The notes: generated from the letters alone by a model not told the origin. DNA of 64,000 nt from Sphaerolaimus hirsutus (GCA_964036195.1 OZ038459.1:19155206-19219205); one strand, 5' to 3'; shown: positions 1 through 10,262, numbered from the stretch's first letter. Made by a program: numbers and translations.

Positions 1-154
1 AATACAATGATCCCATTTCATGCCTTTGACAGTGAATAATCTAAACTCATAGCCGACCATTGTGCAAGTTTGGTTGAAGCTTTTTTGGAATTAATAAATG
101 CTATAAGTGACTAAATGGCCCTCCACACAGTTGACTATAACACCAAATGCAAGT

Positions 155-242
155 TGGCGTTTGCCATTTTGCAGGGTATTTTCCATAACTTTTGACACTT
201 TGCATGACATTTGACATTTTACAGGGTCTGGGAGTGCCCCCA
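155..242 (+). mobile_element. Truncated introner-family copy
   Basis: Only the right part of the family is present: GACATTTGACATTTTACAG, then GGTCTGGGAGTGCCCCCA ending at 242. It splits the left arm of the outer MITE inside its AAATGTCAACTGG motif. The bases after the element (AATGTCAA) resemble those before it (AATGCAA), which fits an imperfect target duplication. The left terminal repeat is missing. Confidence 0.55.
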
Positions 243-261
243 AATGTCAACTGGTTCCGAT

Positions 262-812
262 TAGGGTGTCAACAAAAACTTTTTGGCGGAAAACGGAAAC
301 GGAAACGGAAAAAAATTTACACTTGCCGGAAAACGGAAACGGAAACGGAAAAAAATTTGCACCTGCCGGAAAACGGAAAAATGAAAGGCCGGAAAACGGA
401 AACGGAAACGGAAAAATTTGCTGAAATTATGCCGGAAACGGAAAAAATTTGCTGAAATTTTGCCGGAAACGGAAAAAAAATTGCAGAAATTTACCCAGAA
501 ATCAAAAAATTTGCAGAAATCTTGCTAGAAATAGAAACAGTTCACATAATTGAGAACCTGCATGCATGTTTACCAGTTTGGCTGAAACAGAAAACAGAGA
601 ATTGAGTCAGAAAATGGAAAAAGGTTGGAAAAACAGACAATTGAGCCAGAAAACGGAAAAAGGCGGAAAAACTGAAATTTTAGCCGGAAAACGGAAAACT
701 AGCCGGAAAAACGGAAACGGAAAAAAAATTTAGCAGCCGGAAAACGGAAACGGAAACGGAAAAAAATTTGCCTGCGGAAAGCGGAAACGGAAAACGGAAA
801 GTTGACACCCTA
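262..812. mobile_element. hAT-like MITE filled with GGAAAC repeats, perfect 8-bp target duplication
   Basis: The ends are perfect 12-bp inverted repeats, TAGGGTGTCAAC at 262 and GTTGACACCCTA at 801-812. They are flanked by the exact 8-bp direct repeat GTTCCGAT (254-261 and 813-820). TA-starting short TIRs with 8-bp duplications are typical of the hAT superfamily. The 551-bp body is almost entirely degenerate GGAAAC/GGAAAA hexamer arrays with no coding capacity, so it would depend on a transposase from elsewhere. Confidence 0.8.
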
Positions 813-1212
813 GTTCCGATCCCAATTGAAAGCTTGCTGATGAGTGAGACTACGCATTATTGTTTCTAGGCTTCTTTTGCACCATGTTTGAACACCTTTG
901 TATTTGAACGTCGTTTTTCCGCTAGTTTTGAGCTGGGATACTTGTACCAGTTGACATTTAGTGTCCTTGTCAACTAGTGTGTGTAGGCCCAATGCGAGGT
1001 GTATGTAAAAATAACATCCTTAAAAAAGTCTTTTGCGCAGCCCATACCAGTGACATCACGACGGGCGGTGTCGCGCGTCCGCAATTGTGTGTCCCTTCTG
1101 GCCCATGCACGTCTGCCAATCTACGACACGAGTATCAGCTTCGCATTGGACGCTTCTGCTGTTTACGAGGTGCGAGATCTGTGTACCTGTGTATGGTGAA
1201 ATTGAGCCTATT

Positions 1213-1387
1213 TTCGCACACTGGTTTCCAACCGAAATTTTGAGAACTCGTAAATCAGCTTTGAATGCATTTGAGTTATTTTTTATCTTGATCAACTGTA
1301 ACTGATGGTCGCCGCATTCTGGTGAACTCAAATGCGTTCAAAGATGATTTATGAGTTTACAAAATTCTGTTTTAAAACTAGTATGTT
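1213..1387. mobile_element. MITE of the CGCACACTAGTTTTC family (diverged copy)
   Basis: This is an inverted-repeat unit starting near CGCACACTGG and ending near TTTAAAACTAG. The arms carry the motifs shared by the family: GAAATTTTGAGAACTCGTAAA on one side, and CTCAAATGCGTTCAAAG with TTATGAGTTTACAAAATTC on the other, around a central GATCAACTGTAACTGATGG. Better preserved copies are at 9516-9713, 14518-14697 and 56530-56736. Confidence 0.55.
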
Positions 1388-1600
1388 TAAAGTCATTATT
1401 TCAGCGAAGTTTACTAGTGGTTGCTTCTGGCGCTTTTGATTGAATCAATTTGAATCAACATCAAACATTATATTGTTCATAGTCTTTTGAACATAATTGT
1501 CAATAGATCTGTAGGAATTCGTGCATTTCAATCAGTTGAAATGGAACCTCTCTTTAATTTTCCTTTTCCAGTAGTTTTTTTACTCGTATGTGTATTGCAG

Positions 1601-1681
1601 ACGGCGGATTTGTTGCGGCCATCAGTGTCTGCTGCGGTCGCTGAACAAGTGCGAACAAGAATAGCAAGTGAACAGTTGTGA
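1601..1681 (+). other. Possible terminal coding exon of an unrecognised upstream gene
   Basis: A good acceptor (TGTATTGCAG) at 1591-1600 is followed by an open frame of 26 residues ending in ...RTRIASEQL and TGA at 1679-1681. It lies about 430 bases upstream of the 6-phosphogluconolactonase start. No homology is recognised and no upstream exon was found. It could be the last exon of another gene, part of a 5' untranslated exon of PGLS, or chance. Confidence 0.2.
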
Positions 1682-1692
1682 TGAGAGTTCAG

Positions 1693-1874
1693 GTGGTATA
1701 CCGGACTCTGTAAATTGTCGTGTTAAGTGTGAAAATTCTTAAAAAGTAAAATGTCAGTTTTTCGTTTAGTTTTTGCCTGGCTTTTGGCAATTTCATGACA
1801 TTTACATGAGATTTTACAATTTACATGAAATTTTACACTTACACGACATTTACAGTGTCTGGGAATGTCCACAG
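1693..1874 (+). mobile_element. Introner-family copy, candidate 5'UTR intron
   Basis: The left boundary is TTCAG/GTGGTATACC and the right boundary GGGAATGTCCACAG/ATG, so the element again starts with GT and ends with AG. The inner terminal repeats match the family: GGACTCTGTAAATTG on the left, CATTTACAGTGTCTGGGAAT on the right. It lies 235 bases upstream of the PGLS ATG, so it may be removed from the 5'UTR. The sequence is more diverged than the coding-region introners. Confidence 0.5.
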
Positions 1875-2108
1875 ATGTGATCGTGTGATGTCTATTTTAT
1901 TTCCACGTCCGTATTCTTGTTGATCTCTTTCGTAATCAAAAAGTGAACACAGAAAAAAGTGTCAAACTTTTGTCGGTAAACTTGTTTCAAGTTTTTAACG
2001 ATTATCAACCATTATTTGCGTACCGAGTATTTTCGTACCACTACCACCGTGACCGAACCAATTTTCATTGATTGAAATACAATAACCTCTGCTCATTTGT
2101 CACCAAGA

Positions 2109-4362
2109 ATGTCCACTCAACCGTCTGTGATTGTGTGCGATTCAAACGAGGCTCTTCAAACAAAAGCGAATGACATCTTGCTAGCTGCATTTTCGGAACA
2201 CGATGCAGCCCGCCCTTTTTTCATTGGGTTGTCAGGTCTGTGACTTTCTGATATTTAGTTCCTATCTTTACACCTACAGGAGTAGCATTGATCCGACGTG
2301 CACTAAAGTTTACAGCTGAAATTTTGGGAACTTACCGTATTACCTCGCATTACCCACATGGAGTTTATTTCGCCAGCAAATTTGAGGGGGGTCTATTATT
2401 TCACCACAAAATTCCACACACCACAACGTAGAAAAATGCACTAATGATAGAAACGGTGAGTGCTTATGGACAACTTTATAGATATATAACTTCATATGTG
2501 CATAAATCCTGTCCCCATGTCACTCAGTGATTAGTTTTAACGTGTGTTCTGCGTTATACAGATCACACACCGTGGTATTTGTTGTGTACATACTTTTTGC
2601 ACTGTACTGGGGGGGGGGGTATTTCGAGGGGGGTTATTATTTCCCCAGCCCATTTTGAGGGGGGTTTATTCAAGGGTGTATTCGAGGTAATACGGTAAAT
2701 TTATTTTTTGAGTTTACCAGAATGATAAGTCCGTCAACTAGTGTTGACAGAAATTGTCAGTTATTAACTCTGGTAAACTCAAATGTGTTGAAAACAAACT
2801 ATCAGTTGAATAAATTTCAAGCATTGAGCGCCACATTGTGCAGGTGGCAGTGCGGTGACAATCGTATCTTCGATACTCTCCAAATGGAATCCACCAAGTG
2901 ACGTGCGACTGATATTCTGCGATGAGCGGGTGGTGCCCTTTGACAGCTCGGACAGCACCTTCGGCGCGTACAGGTTGCAGTCACGCACCCTGTAAAGTGT
3001 AAGGTTCAAAGTGTAAAGTGTGAAGTGTCAAAGGTTCAGTAATGAAGTCTTTTTATTGACACTTTACATGACATTTTACAGTTTACCTGACACTTAACAG
3101 GGTGCGGGACTGCCCCCAGGTCACACATGCAACCTGAGAGCGCCCTGGCTCAAGACCGATTTGTGCCAATTGACCCGGCGCTGCAAAGTTTGTTTTGCTT
3201 TGCTTCTCCTATGCTTTCATTTTTTTGATCAGGAGGTGCTCGCAAACCGTGTAAAATGTCAACTGTCATGCAAAGTATCAACAGACATGTAAAATGCCCT
3301 GGAAAATGGCAAACGACCAGTAAAATTTTTTACTTTTAACACTTTGCACGACATTCAACATTTTACGGGGTCTGGTAGTTCCACCAGTTGATATAAGCTG
3401 TATTTATCGCGGTTGCTTGTTTTCACAGCCGATCAATGTGCTGTGGATTATGAGAAGCGTCTGCGCAGTCTGAATCCTTCATTGGACACAGCCGGATATC
3501 CAGTTTTCGATGTACTTTTCCTTGGCATGGGGCCAGATGGACACACGTGTTCACTATTTCCAGATCATCCAGTACTTGAGGTTGGCTATTGAGTGCAGTC
3601 GGACTGTTTTGAACTTATCGTATTTTTCGAATAACACCCAGGGTTTTTTTACAAGCACACTCGCGGTTGGGGTTCATTCAAGGGGGTTGGTTAATTCCAG
3701 AAAATACTGTAAGCTAATTGTCTTCGGGTATCTGTCAGCGCGTTTTTTCCAATTTTTTGCGTATGATAAACCACTTTGGCGGAGGCTGCCCTTTGGGTTC
3801 AGACGAAATTGACGTTTGGGCTCTGTAATGTATGAGTTGTAATATTTGTATACACCTATGTTCTCAAAATTGCAAGTATTTATAACTATGGCTCGAGAAA
3901 AATGGTAGGTTTTCAGTATCGATATAAAATATATTTTCTTTTTCGAAAATTTCTATTTTTATATTTGATAGTGTATTCTTAACCCCACAGACCATTTTTT
4001 CTAACTTCCATCCATCAAACCCAGGCTACAACCTGGGTTGCACCAGTAACAGATTCACCAAAACCACCTCCGAATAGAGTGACACTTACCCTGCCAGTGG
4101 TCAATGCAGCCAGAAATGTAGTTTTCATTGCCACTGGTGCTGGCAAGGTGCCAGCGTTGAAGGTTTGCTGAATTTTTGCAATGTTTTGAGAGTTTTGGCT
4201 TTTATGTGGTGTGTTGTTTGACATTTTTGGTGGATTTTTTCGTCCAATTTTCAGGAGATTCTAGACAAGGGTGATAATCAGTTGCCAGCAGCGAGGGTGA
4301 AGCCAAAAAATGGCAAATTGTTTTGGCTGGTAGATTCTGCCGCCAGACCTACGCAGAGTTGA
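2109..4362 (+). CDS. PGLS: 6-phosphogluconolactonase (6 exons, 240 aa)
   Basis: Second enzyme of the oxidative pentose phosphate pathway, hydrolysing 6-phosphogluconolactone to 6-phosphogluconate in the cytosol. Exons by consensus splice sites and continuous frame: 2109-2235, 2844-2973, 3120-3187, 3429-3580, 4025-4162, 4255-4362. The product has 240 residues, close to the human enzyme (258 from memory). Recognisable family blocks in order are FFIGLSGGSAV across the exon 1/2 joint, [20 protein letters not shown] in exon 2, [20 protein letters not shown] in exon 4, [11 protein letters not shown] with [14 protein letters not shown] in exon 5, and a C-terminal FWLVDSAA block in exon 6. The ATG at 2109 has a favourable A at -3. 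Intron 2 is a complete introner element. Intron 1 holds a nested MITE, and intron 3 a second introner copy that does not coincide with the splice sites. The splice sites were inferred by eye, but the frame joins exactly at all five introns. Confidence 0.95.
2334..2696. mobile_element. CCGTA-ended G-tract MITE in PGLS intron 1
   Basis: The ends are ACCGTATTACCTCG at 2334 and CGAGGTAATACGGT at about 2683-2696, an inverted repeat. Inside are iterated units of the type TTATTTCGCC, GAGGGGGG and TATTTCGAGGGG. The element splits a copy of the CGCACACTAG MITE family whose halves (GAAATTTTGGGAACTTA before it, GAGTTTACCAGAATGA after it) flank the insertion. Intron 1 (2236-2843) otherwise shows nothing but repeats. 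Confidence 0.7.
2974..3119 (+). mobile_element. Introner: element that is exactly PGLS intron 2
   Basis: The intron starts GTTGCAGTCACGCACCCTG and ends CAGGGTGCGGGACTGCCCCCAG. The inner parts of these ends are inverted repeats of each other (GCAGTCACGCACCCTGT against ACAGGGTGCGGGACTGC, one mismatch). Donor and acceptor therefore lie inside or directly at the terminal repeats. Removing 146 bases joins exon 2 to exon 3 in frame within an arginine codon (AG/G). The body is the family's TGTAAAGTG, CACTTTACA and TTTACATGACATTTTACA type. It has no coding capacity. Confidence 0.85.
3234..3384 (+). mobile_element. Introner-family copy inside PGLS intron 3 (not flush)
   Basis: A family copy runs from about AGGTGCTCGCAAACCGTGT to GGGGTCTGGTAGTTCCACCAG. 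The body carries the usual TGTAAAATG, ATGCCCTGGAAAATGGCAAA and CACTTTGCACGACATT words. Intron 3 runs 3188-3428, so about 46 bases lie before the copy and 44 after it. Either the element entered an existing intron or the active splice sites moved outwards. Confidence 0.6.
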
Positions 4363-6390
4363 ATGGCGCTGCAATTGCATTGCTTTCACGGGGTAGCGTT
4401 TTACATTTTGCATTGTAAATGAGGTTTTGTCTTGGATTGCTGAGAAAGTATTTAATAGAATTCAACCATGTATAGATATGCCTGTGTTTGTTCATTCTAA
4501 TGTTCTACGTTACAAATAAAAATACTAGGTATCTAAATGTTCGACTTGAGTTCCGCCGACCACATTGACGGTCGATTTGACACTATTTTTCAGAACTTTC
4601 CGTTCAATTTTATGATGTGAGATTTTACGATCAGCGGCTGCATTTCCGAGAATGGTGGAGTTTTTCGCTTAAAACCTTCGATCCGATTCGGCGATAAGTA
4701 ATTTGTACAAAGTCCAAAATGCCAATAGTCGTGGTTCATTAGCCCAAGGTCACAGTTCCTTTAAATCGACTCCGTTTCCGCTAATCGCTTTTGCCCCTTT
4801 GTCGCACACGCTCTTTTTATTTTGCAAATTGATAGATGTACTGTAATTTGGCAATATTTCGATGTTCTCGATGTAAGAAAATCGAAGTTTTTGAGTGTGT
4901 AACCGCGCCGCCTTTGAGCACTCTTCAATGGAAGTTTGACGGAATCCACCTGTGCGAAGTTTGGCGCGCTGATCAAGCAATTCCTATAGTGTGGGACAAA
5001 ATGATTGGTGACTGTTAGTTGTCATGCTACATTATTTATTGTTTACTTTGTTGCTTGAAGTTTGGTTAAATTAAACACTTTCTGTCAATGTTGTGTGTGA
5101 AGATAAAATACATATCTACACAATAAATGTTATAAATGCTAGGTATGCTTGAATACAACCACCACATAAGAACCTGGTGTAACTTTACTTGAAAAACACA
5201 TTTGAAAATATTATGCTTGAAAAGTACTTTAATGTTTCTTTTACATTCAGTCTAAGTAAAAGAATTACTTCACATTTTCTAGGACAGTCAGTAAATGAAA
5301 ATTATTTACTTTGAACTGATTTAACTGATGTACTTTTAACAACTCTGATAAGGAAAGGAGTAGATAAACTACTGTTGATTAGAGATTGAAAATTATGTGT
5401 TTTAAACAGGTTCATAGGAAATTTCAGCTGTAAACTAGTGTGTACAGCCACATCAGTGACCAAACTGGAATATGTGACAATCGTATATCACACATGTACT
5501 CAGAGCAGGCACAAAGCAATCTCTAGTGTCTCAACCTTTTTGTCCACCTCTCTACTTTTCTCACGAACAGAGCTGCAACTGCGTGTTCGACCTTGAGCTG
5601 TTGATGTCGCTCTTGCGGCACATTTATCTGCTCGTGCCGCGTGCAAAGTACGCGCGCGAACATTTTGGGTGCATGTTTTTGGTGCCCCACCTGCGCGCCT
5701 GGTTCCGTTTTCTTTTAACTTTACAATGTAAAGAAATCGGATGGCGGCATGGATTAGCGTTGAAAAAATGGGTGACTTTGAGAATGTATAATTAAATATT
5801 ATGTCAGAAAATTTCTCAAAAATAAAAATATGACTGAATATTCTCTCTGAGAAAAGCCGCAAAAGAATATAAAAAATGCTATATTTTTCTATATTTTCTG
5901 ATATTTTTCAAAATCTCGGAAAATCTACCAAAAAAATACTCCAGGGAAAATAAAAAATATCAAAAAACTTATATTTATATAAATATATTTTTTTTATAAA
6001 TCCCCAAGTAAATAAATAAAGTTAAGTATAAAATTTTTCAATGCTAGGAATAATTCGTCAAAACTGGACATGTGATAGTGGTGCAGTCACTCGAGTTCGG
6101 CTCTGGGAAATGTTTTTTTATTAGATCGATAGATAGACAAAACGATTCAACCCTAGGTTTTTATTTTTGAATATCCAGACTTTTTCAGCTAGGTATATGT
6201 TTATGGTTCTTTTGTGTAAATTGTTCTTTTGGGAATGCATCCGGGATTCGTTTGGCGAAAAAATGTGTCGTTCGGTTTGACAAAAGAAAATATGTAATAT
6301 GTAAATAAGACTGGCGCCAAAACCGTTCATAATTCGAGTGGTGCAACAATTTTGTGAATGACCGTGCATAAAAAAAGCTTATTGGCCATA
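4363..6390. other. Intergenic stretch with two or three unassigned open segments
   Basis: No gene is recognised. Three segments have some coding look: 4594-4697 (after a TTTTTCAG acceptor, frame reading ...FYDVRFYDQRLHFREWW, ending TAA), 4836-5018 (60 codons, ...CVTAPPLSTLQWKFDGIHL), and the GC-rich 5540-5710 (plus frame ...LLMSLLRHIYLLVPRAKYA, though the minus frame is open too). They may be exons of one unrecognised gene or relics. 5030-5480 and 5780-6100 are AT-rich with nothing identifiable. 6120-6390 shows only chance ORFs. Confidence 0.25.
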
Positions 6391-6439
6391 CTTACTTTTG
6401 CAGTAAAGCTGTTCCGGGCAATTCCGCCAGTGAGTGGAT

Positions 6440-7352
6440 GAGTCCAGAATTGTTAATTGTACCGAACTTTTTTCAAAGTATACGTAAACGTAAAGTATTA
6501 ATTTTTTACTCACCCCCTGAGTACAGAAAAGGTAGGCGAGATCGCGGCCGTAAAGTAAACCCGGCCGTAAAGTAAATCCGCCGTAATGCATAGTTGTACA
6601 AACGTATTTACGTTTACTCGAAAAATACGTATACTCGAGTGCTGCGTAAATACGTTTACGTTTCCTCCCGAAAAAATACCGGTACTCAGTTACTCGCGTA
6701 CTTTTGGAAAGTACGCGAGTACAGAAAACGAGTATTTACAGATATTTACGTTTACTCACCTTTTACACAGCGTAAAAGTAGAAAATTTTTACTTAACGTT
6801 TTGTGTACTCAGGTGTGACTAACAATAAAATACTTTACGTTTACGTTTACTTTGAAAAAAGTTCAGTACTTTTTACAACTCTGCCGTAATGATACGCGGC
6901 TAAAGTAGCACCCTCTACTTTACGGCCGGTACATCCCTGAAAAGGTAAAGTAAAATTTTTTACTTTTACTCATGAGTAAACATGAGTAAAGCATTTTCCC
7001 TCCAGAAAACGTAAAAGTTAGTATTTTTACGGAATTTTGTCCCAATTTTCACCAAAAATCATTAATTTTCGTTCATTTTTGACCATTTGAATTTTCAAAT
7101 TCACTAGTTGATCTATTGTTTGCCTATTTTCAGCTATTTTTGGCAATTTTTTCCCTATTTTTATATATATATTTGCATTTTTCCCCATCTATACATTGAA
7201 AAGCCTATCTGAAATACGTTTTCTGTACTCGAGTACTTTCAAAAAGTATACGTAAAAGCGAGTACAAGTACTTTTTCAAAATATACGTAAACGTATTTAC
7301 TCAGTACTCGAGTATACGTACTTTTTGAGTAAACGTAAGTACGTTTCAACTA
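6440..7352. repeat. ACGTAAACG-rich inverted-repeat element
   Basis: The region is built from degenerate words such as TTTACGTTTACTC, GAGTACGTATAC and AAGTACTTTT on both strands. It ends in a GTACGTTTCAACTACT arm whose counterpart in the other copies is AGAGTTGTCAAAAGTACTGAA. Related copies lie at 10580-10960, 17958-18350 and 54147-54995. No ORF looks real. Confidence 0.5.
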
Positions 7353-7469
7353 CTATGGATGAGTCACAAAAAGTGGTACTTAAATGATGCAGTTGATAAG
7401 TGTTGAATCAAGTGACAGTTAAGTCTTGAGTGGTAGGCATTTTCATTTACAAATTAGCTTGTCATGATG

Positions 7470-7694
7470 GGCCCCCACACACTGGATGTCAACTGAATTC
7501 GTGTCAACTAAATGTCAACTGAATTTAAGTGATACTGATTTCAACTTATCTATCTGATAGAGCAAGTTAATTTTACATGATGACACTTCATTTTCATTGT
7601 TCCTGTTAAGTGTGATGCTTTTTACAAACTTCTTGTTTTATTCAATTGACACTGAGTTGACGCGAATTTGCGATGTCAACTAGTGTGTGGGCCC
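7470..7694. mobile_element. MITE with GGGCCCCCACACACT ends
   Basis: The left end is GGGCCCCCACACACTGG followed by TGTCAACTGAATTCGTGTCAA. The right end is GCGATGTCAACTAGTGTGTGGGCCC. The two arms are inverted repeats. A close relative is inside kynureninase intron 1 (55619-55842). Confidence 0.65.
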
Positions 7695-7808
7695 ATTGCC
7701 ACTCGACATGCCGCTTGTCTACTTTCGAAATGCGAACTCTGCAAGCGCACAATTAATTGATCAACAAAGTTCGAGTATTAATCGAGTGAGTAGCACATTT
7801 GTAAGACT

Positions 7809-7963
7809 ACCGTATTTCTTCTGATAGAACGGCATACCTCCAATAGAATGGCACCTCCAATAGAACGGCACCCTCCAATAGAACGGCACCTCCAATGGAA
7901 TGGCAGGTAAAATAGTTTATGGAAAAAATAGAACGGCGCTCTTCTATTAGAAGAAATACGGTA
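7809..7963. mobile_element. CCGTA-ended MITE, AGAACGGC unit type
   Basis: The ends are ACCGTATTTCTTCTGATAGA (7809) and ATTAGAAGAAATACGGT (to 7963). The interior repeats the unit CCAATAGAACGGCACCCT about four times with small changes. A shorter relative lies at 26885-26980. Confidence 0.65.
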
Positions 7964-8013
7964 CTCGACACTTGTGAGTTTAATTGTTACTTGTCACTTC
8001 ACTTGCCCACTTC

Positions 8014-8225
8014 TGGTGGCAGTCCCAAGCCCTGTAAAGTGTAAAGTAAAGTGTCAAATGTAAAGCAAAATGCAAAGTCAAATGTCAAATGTAAAGTAAA
8101 GTGTCAAATGTCATGCAAAGTTCAGTAATCAAATCTTTTCTTTGTGTTTTGATTGACACTACTTTGCATTTGACTTTACATTTGACACTTAACTTTACAC
8201 TTTACAGGGCTTGGGACTGCCCCCT
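8014..8225 (+). mobile_element. Introner-family copy, GGGCTTGGGAC subtype, intergenic
   Basis: The left end is TGGTGGCAGTCCCAAGCCCT and the right end AGGGCTTGGGACTGCCCCC. These are inverted repeats over about 17 bp. The body is a long imperfect palindrome of GTAAAGTGTCAAATGTAAAG words. The terminal repeat is the family's, with CAAGCCC in place of CAGACCC. It is not in a known gene. Confidence 0.7.
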
Positions 8226-8318
8226 GAACTGGCACACATCAGACAAACTCACATTGCGCAACGGTCGCGCCACTTCCGACGCAACCAATCGGGTTGCGCG
8301 ACACATACCAAATACGGT

Positions 8319-8526
8319 ATATACCCTCGAATTATCCCCCTTGAATTGACCCCTTTCGAAATACCCCAGGTCTGAGCGAGCTGAGAAAAATTAACCACCC
8401 CCTCGAAATACCCCCCGTCTGGAATAATGAATACATCATGTATGCAATCTACATAATGTATTAATTACTGCCAATTTGCATCGCAGCTACACATAATCCC
8501 CTGGGGGTATTTCAAGTGAATACGGT
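8319..8526. mobile_element. CCGTA-ended MITE, polyC/polyG type
   Basis: The left end is ACGGTATATACCCTCGAAT (about 8314-8332) followed by TATCCCCCTTGAATTGACCCC. The right end is GGGGGTATTTCAAGTGAATACGGT (8504-8527). The inner units resemble those of 2334-2696. Confidence 0.5.
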
Positions 8527-9515
8527 AACTTGTGGGGCGAATTCAATTCCTTCTCCAGACAGCTATCTGGCTTCCAAATCTGAATTGTGGCCCATTCGAA
8601 GGCAACACTTTATGACCAGTCATTCTTTTCGCGACGGAAAGGCGGCTTCCTGTGTAAATACCTGCCCGTTTGCCAGTTTCAAGTTATTTTCTTTGAAGTT
8701 TCAATCATCGTAAAATATGTGATCGATGCGGTGAGGAACAATTGAGGGTTTCCGCTTTTTGACTGATGCCTGGCGCATTTTTGACGCCAGATGGCGGGCT
8801 GAACGGGAATTTACAGGGCGCCGCCTTATTTGTGACGTTTTATCTTGATCGGGTGGTGATCTAGGGGCTTTTTTGATTTCCGCCGATTTTCAGAGCTCAT
8901 TTTTTGACACTTTATAAAGCGCCATCTTGCCGCATCTTGGCGCATTACATTTTCGAAATTTTCTACCCGGCAATTCTAGAGAAGCTGCGTTTTATGAAAT
9001 TTTATCGTTTCTCGCGTAGGTGTAAATTTCTTGTGATATTGCAAATTTCAAATGTGTCGACACTCAATTTACAACTGTAAGTAAATACCGCACAGTGAGT
9101 GTATTGAACTGTAAAAAAGCTGTAAATGGAGCGTGTGTGATTCTCACGCTTATTGCAGTAATTCGCTAATGCCACTGTGCGGGGTGGTTTCATCCATTTG
9201 AATTTTTATGTAAATGTTCCACCAGCCGAGTTTTGTGGTCTTGCCAACTTTTGATCAGTCTTTTTGTGGTTTACTCAAAACATTTACAAACATATCAGTT
9301 CCATTCCAAGTGCACTCATAATATTTATGTATTACACATCGAACAGCTATCACAAAACCAGTTTTCAAAAAAACCCGTGAAACAAGTGAAACACCACCCT
9401 CTAAATATTTATAACTTTTTGCATGTTTTTCGCTCGAAAAAGTTGAACCACTTTTTTCATGCGCCCGGTTTTGTTTAGGGCAATTTGTACTTAACGCGAA
9501 CTCGTGTGCTATTGT
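8527..9515. other. Stretch with no recognised feature
   Basis: Short ORFs occur on both strands, but none has a recognisable domain, splice context or codon signal. No repeat shared with the rest of the window was seen here. Confidence 0.4.
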
Positions 9516-9713
9516 GCCCACGCACACTAGTTTTCACACGAAATTTCGAAAACTCACAAATCAGCTTAAAACACACTTGAGTTTTCTACGATGAGGTGGC
9601 TGTCAACTACAGTTGACGGAGATAAAAAATGACTAATTGTGGAAAACTCAAACACGCTCAAAGCTCATTTATGAATTTTCGAAATTTCGTGTGAAAACTA
9701 GTGTGCGCAGGGC
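9516..9713. mobile_element. MITE of the CGCACACTAGTTTTC family
   Basis: Inverted repeat with left end CCACGCACACTAGTTTTCAC and right end GAAAACTAGTGTGCGCAGGG. The arms continue through CGAAATTTCGAAAACTCA and a central CAACTACAGTTGACGG. It belongs to the same family as 14518-14697 and 56530-56736. It is palindromic over nearly its whole length, so the transcript would fold into one long hairpin. Confidence 0.7.
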
Positions 9714-9860
9714 CATTTAGAAAAAGGCGTCACGGCGACACGAAACGGCCGTTTTACATGATGCGCGCCCGCTGCGCAACTGTATCAGTTTACATGACAT
9801 TGCATGACCGATATCAAGCGGCATTGGCGGGAAATTTGTTGAATGAGGTGAGGTGTGACC

Positions 9861-10063
9861 GCAGGCCGGTCCCGCACCCTGTATACTTTTATGTAAAAGG
9901 TAAAACGTCACGTAAAAAGTAAAATGTATTGTAAAATCTAAATGTCATGTCAAATATCAAATTCCGAGTTCAAACTAAACAAGATTGCTGGGCATTTAGC
10001 AATTTACATGACATATTGCATGACATTTTACACTTTACATGGTATTTTACAGGGCACCATGAC
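9861..10063 (+). mobile_element. Diverged introner-family copy
   Basis: The left end GGCCGGTCCCGCACCCTGTA matches the CGCACCC subtype seen in PGLS intron 2. The right end GGTATTTTACAGGGCACCATGA has lost the G-rich terminal part. The body contains TTTACATGACATATTGCATGACATTT-like words of the family. Confidence 0.5.
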
Positions 10064-10126
10064 CATATATTTGAGTGGCACCATTGATAGAGGTAAGTTA
10101 TCCTAATAATGAAATGTGAAGGTAAT

Positions 10127-10262
10127 GCCCGTACACACTAGTTTTCTACAAAGTTTTTGAAAAAATTATGAAACTCATTTATCAGCCTCGATTGCATTGA
10201 GTTTACCGGAATGAGGTGTCCGTCAATTGCTATTGATGGTGATTAAAAGTCACTTAAAAAAA
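10127..10262. mobile_element. Half copy of the CGCACACTAG MITE family
   Basis: The left arm (CCGTACACACTAGTTTTCTAC) and the centre (GTCAATTGCTATTGATGG) are present. The right arm stops after about 30 bases near AAAACTAAAATTTCC. Confidence 0.45.

Larger units (their letters stand above)
117..990. mobile_element. Outer MITE with two other elements nested inside
   Basis: The left arm begins at about 117 with a GGCCCTCCACACAG-type end, followed by AGTTGAC and CACCAAATG. The right arm ends at about 990 with TAGTGTGTGTAGGCCC. Read in reverse complement, the right arm shows the same order of motifs (GGGCCTACACACACTAG, TTGACA, AAATGTCAACTGG), so the two are imperfect terminal inverted repeats of about 40 bp. 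The interior is interrupted by a truncated introner-like piece (about 155-242) and by a complete hAT-like MITE (262-812). Relatives of the outer element lie at 7470-7694, 13692-13895 and 55619-55842. No coding capacity is seen. Confidence 0.6.

Noticed and set aside
192-455. 87-codon ORF rich in Lys, Glu and Thr
   Set aside because: It is a translation of the GGAAAC hexamer array inside the hAT-like MITE.
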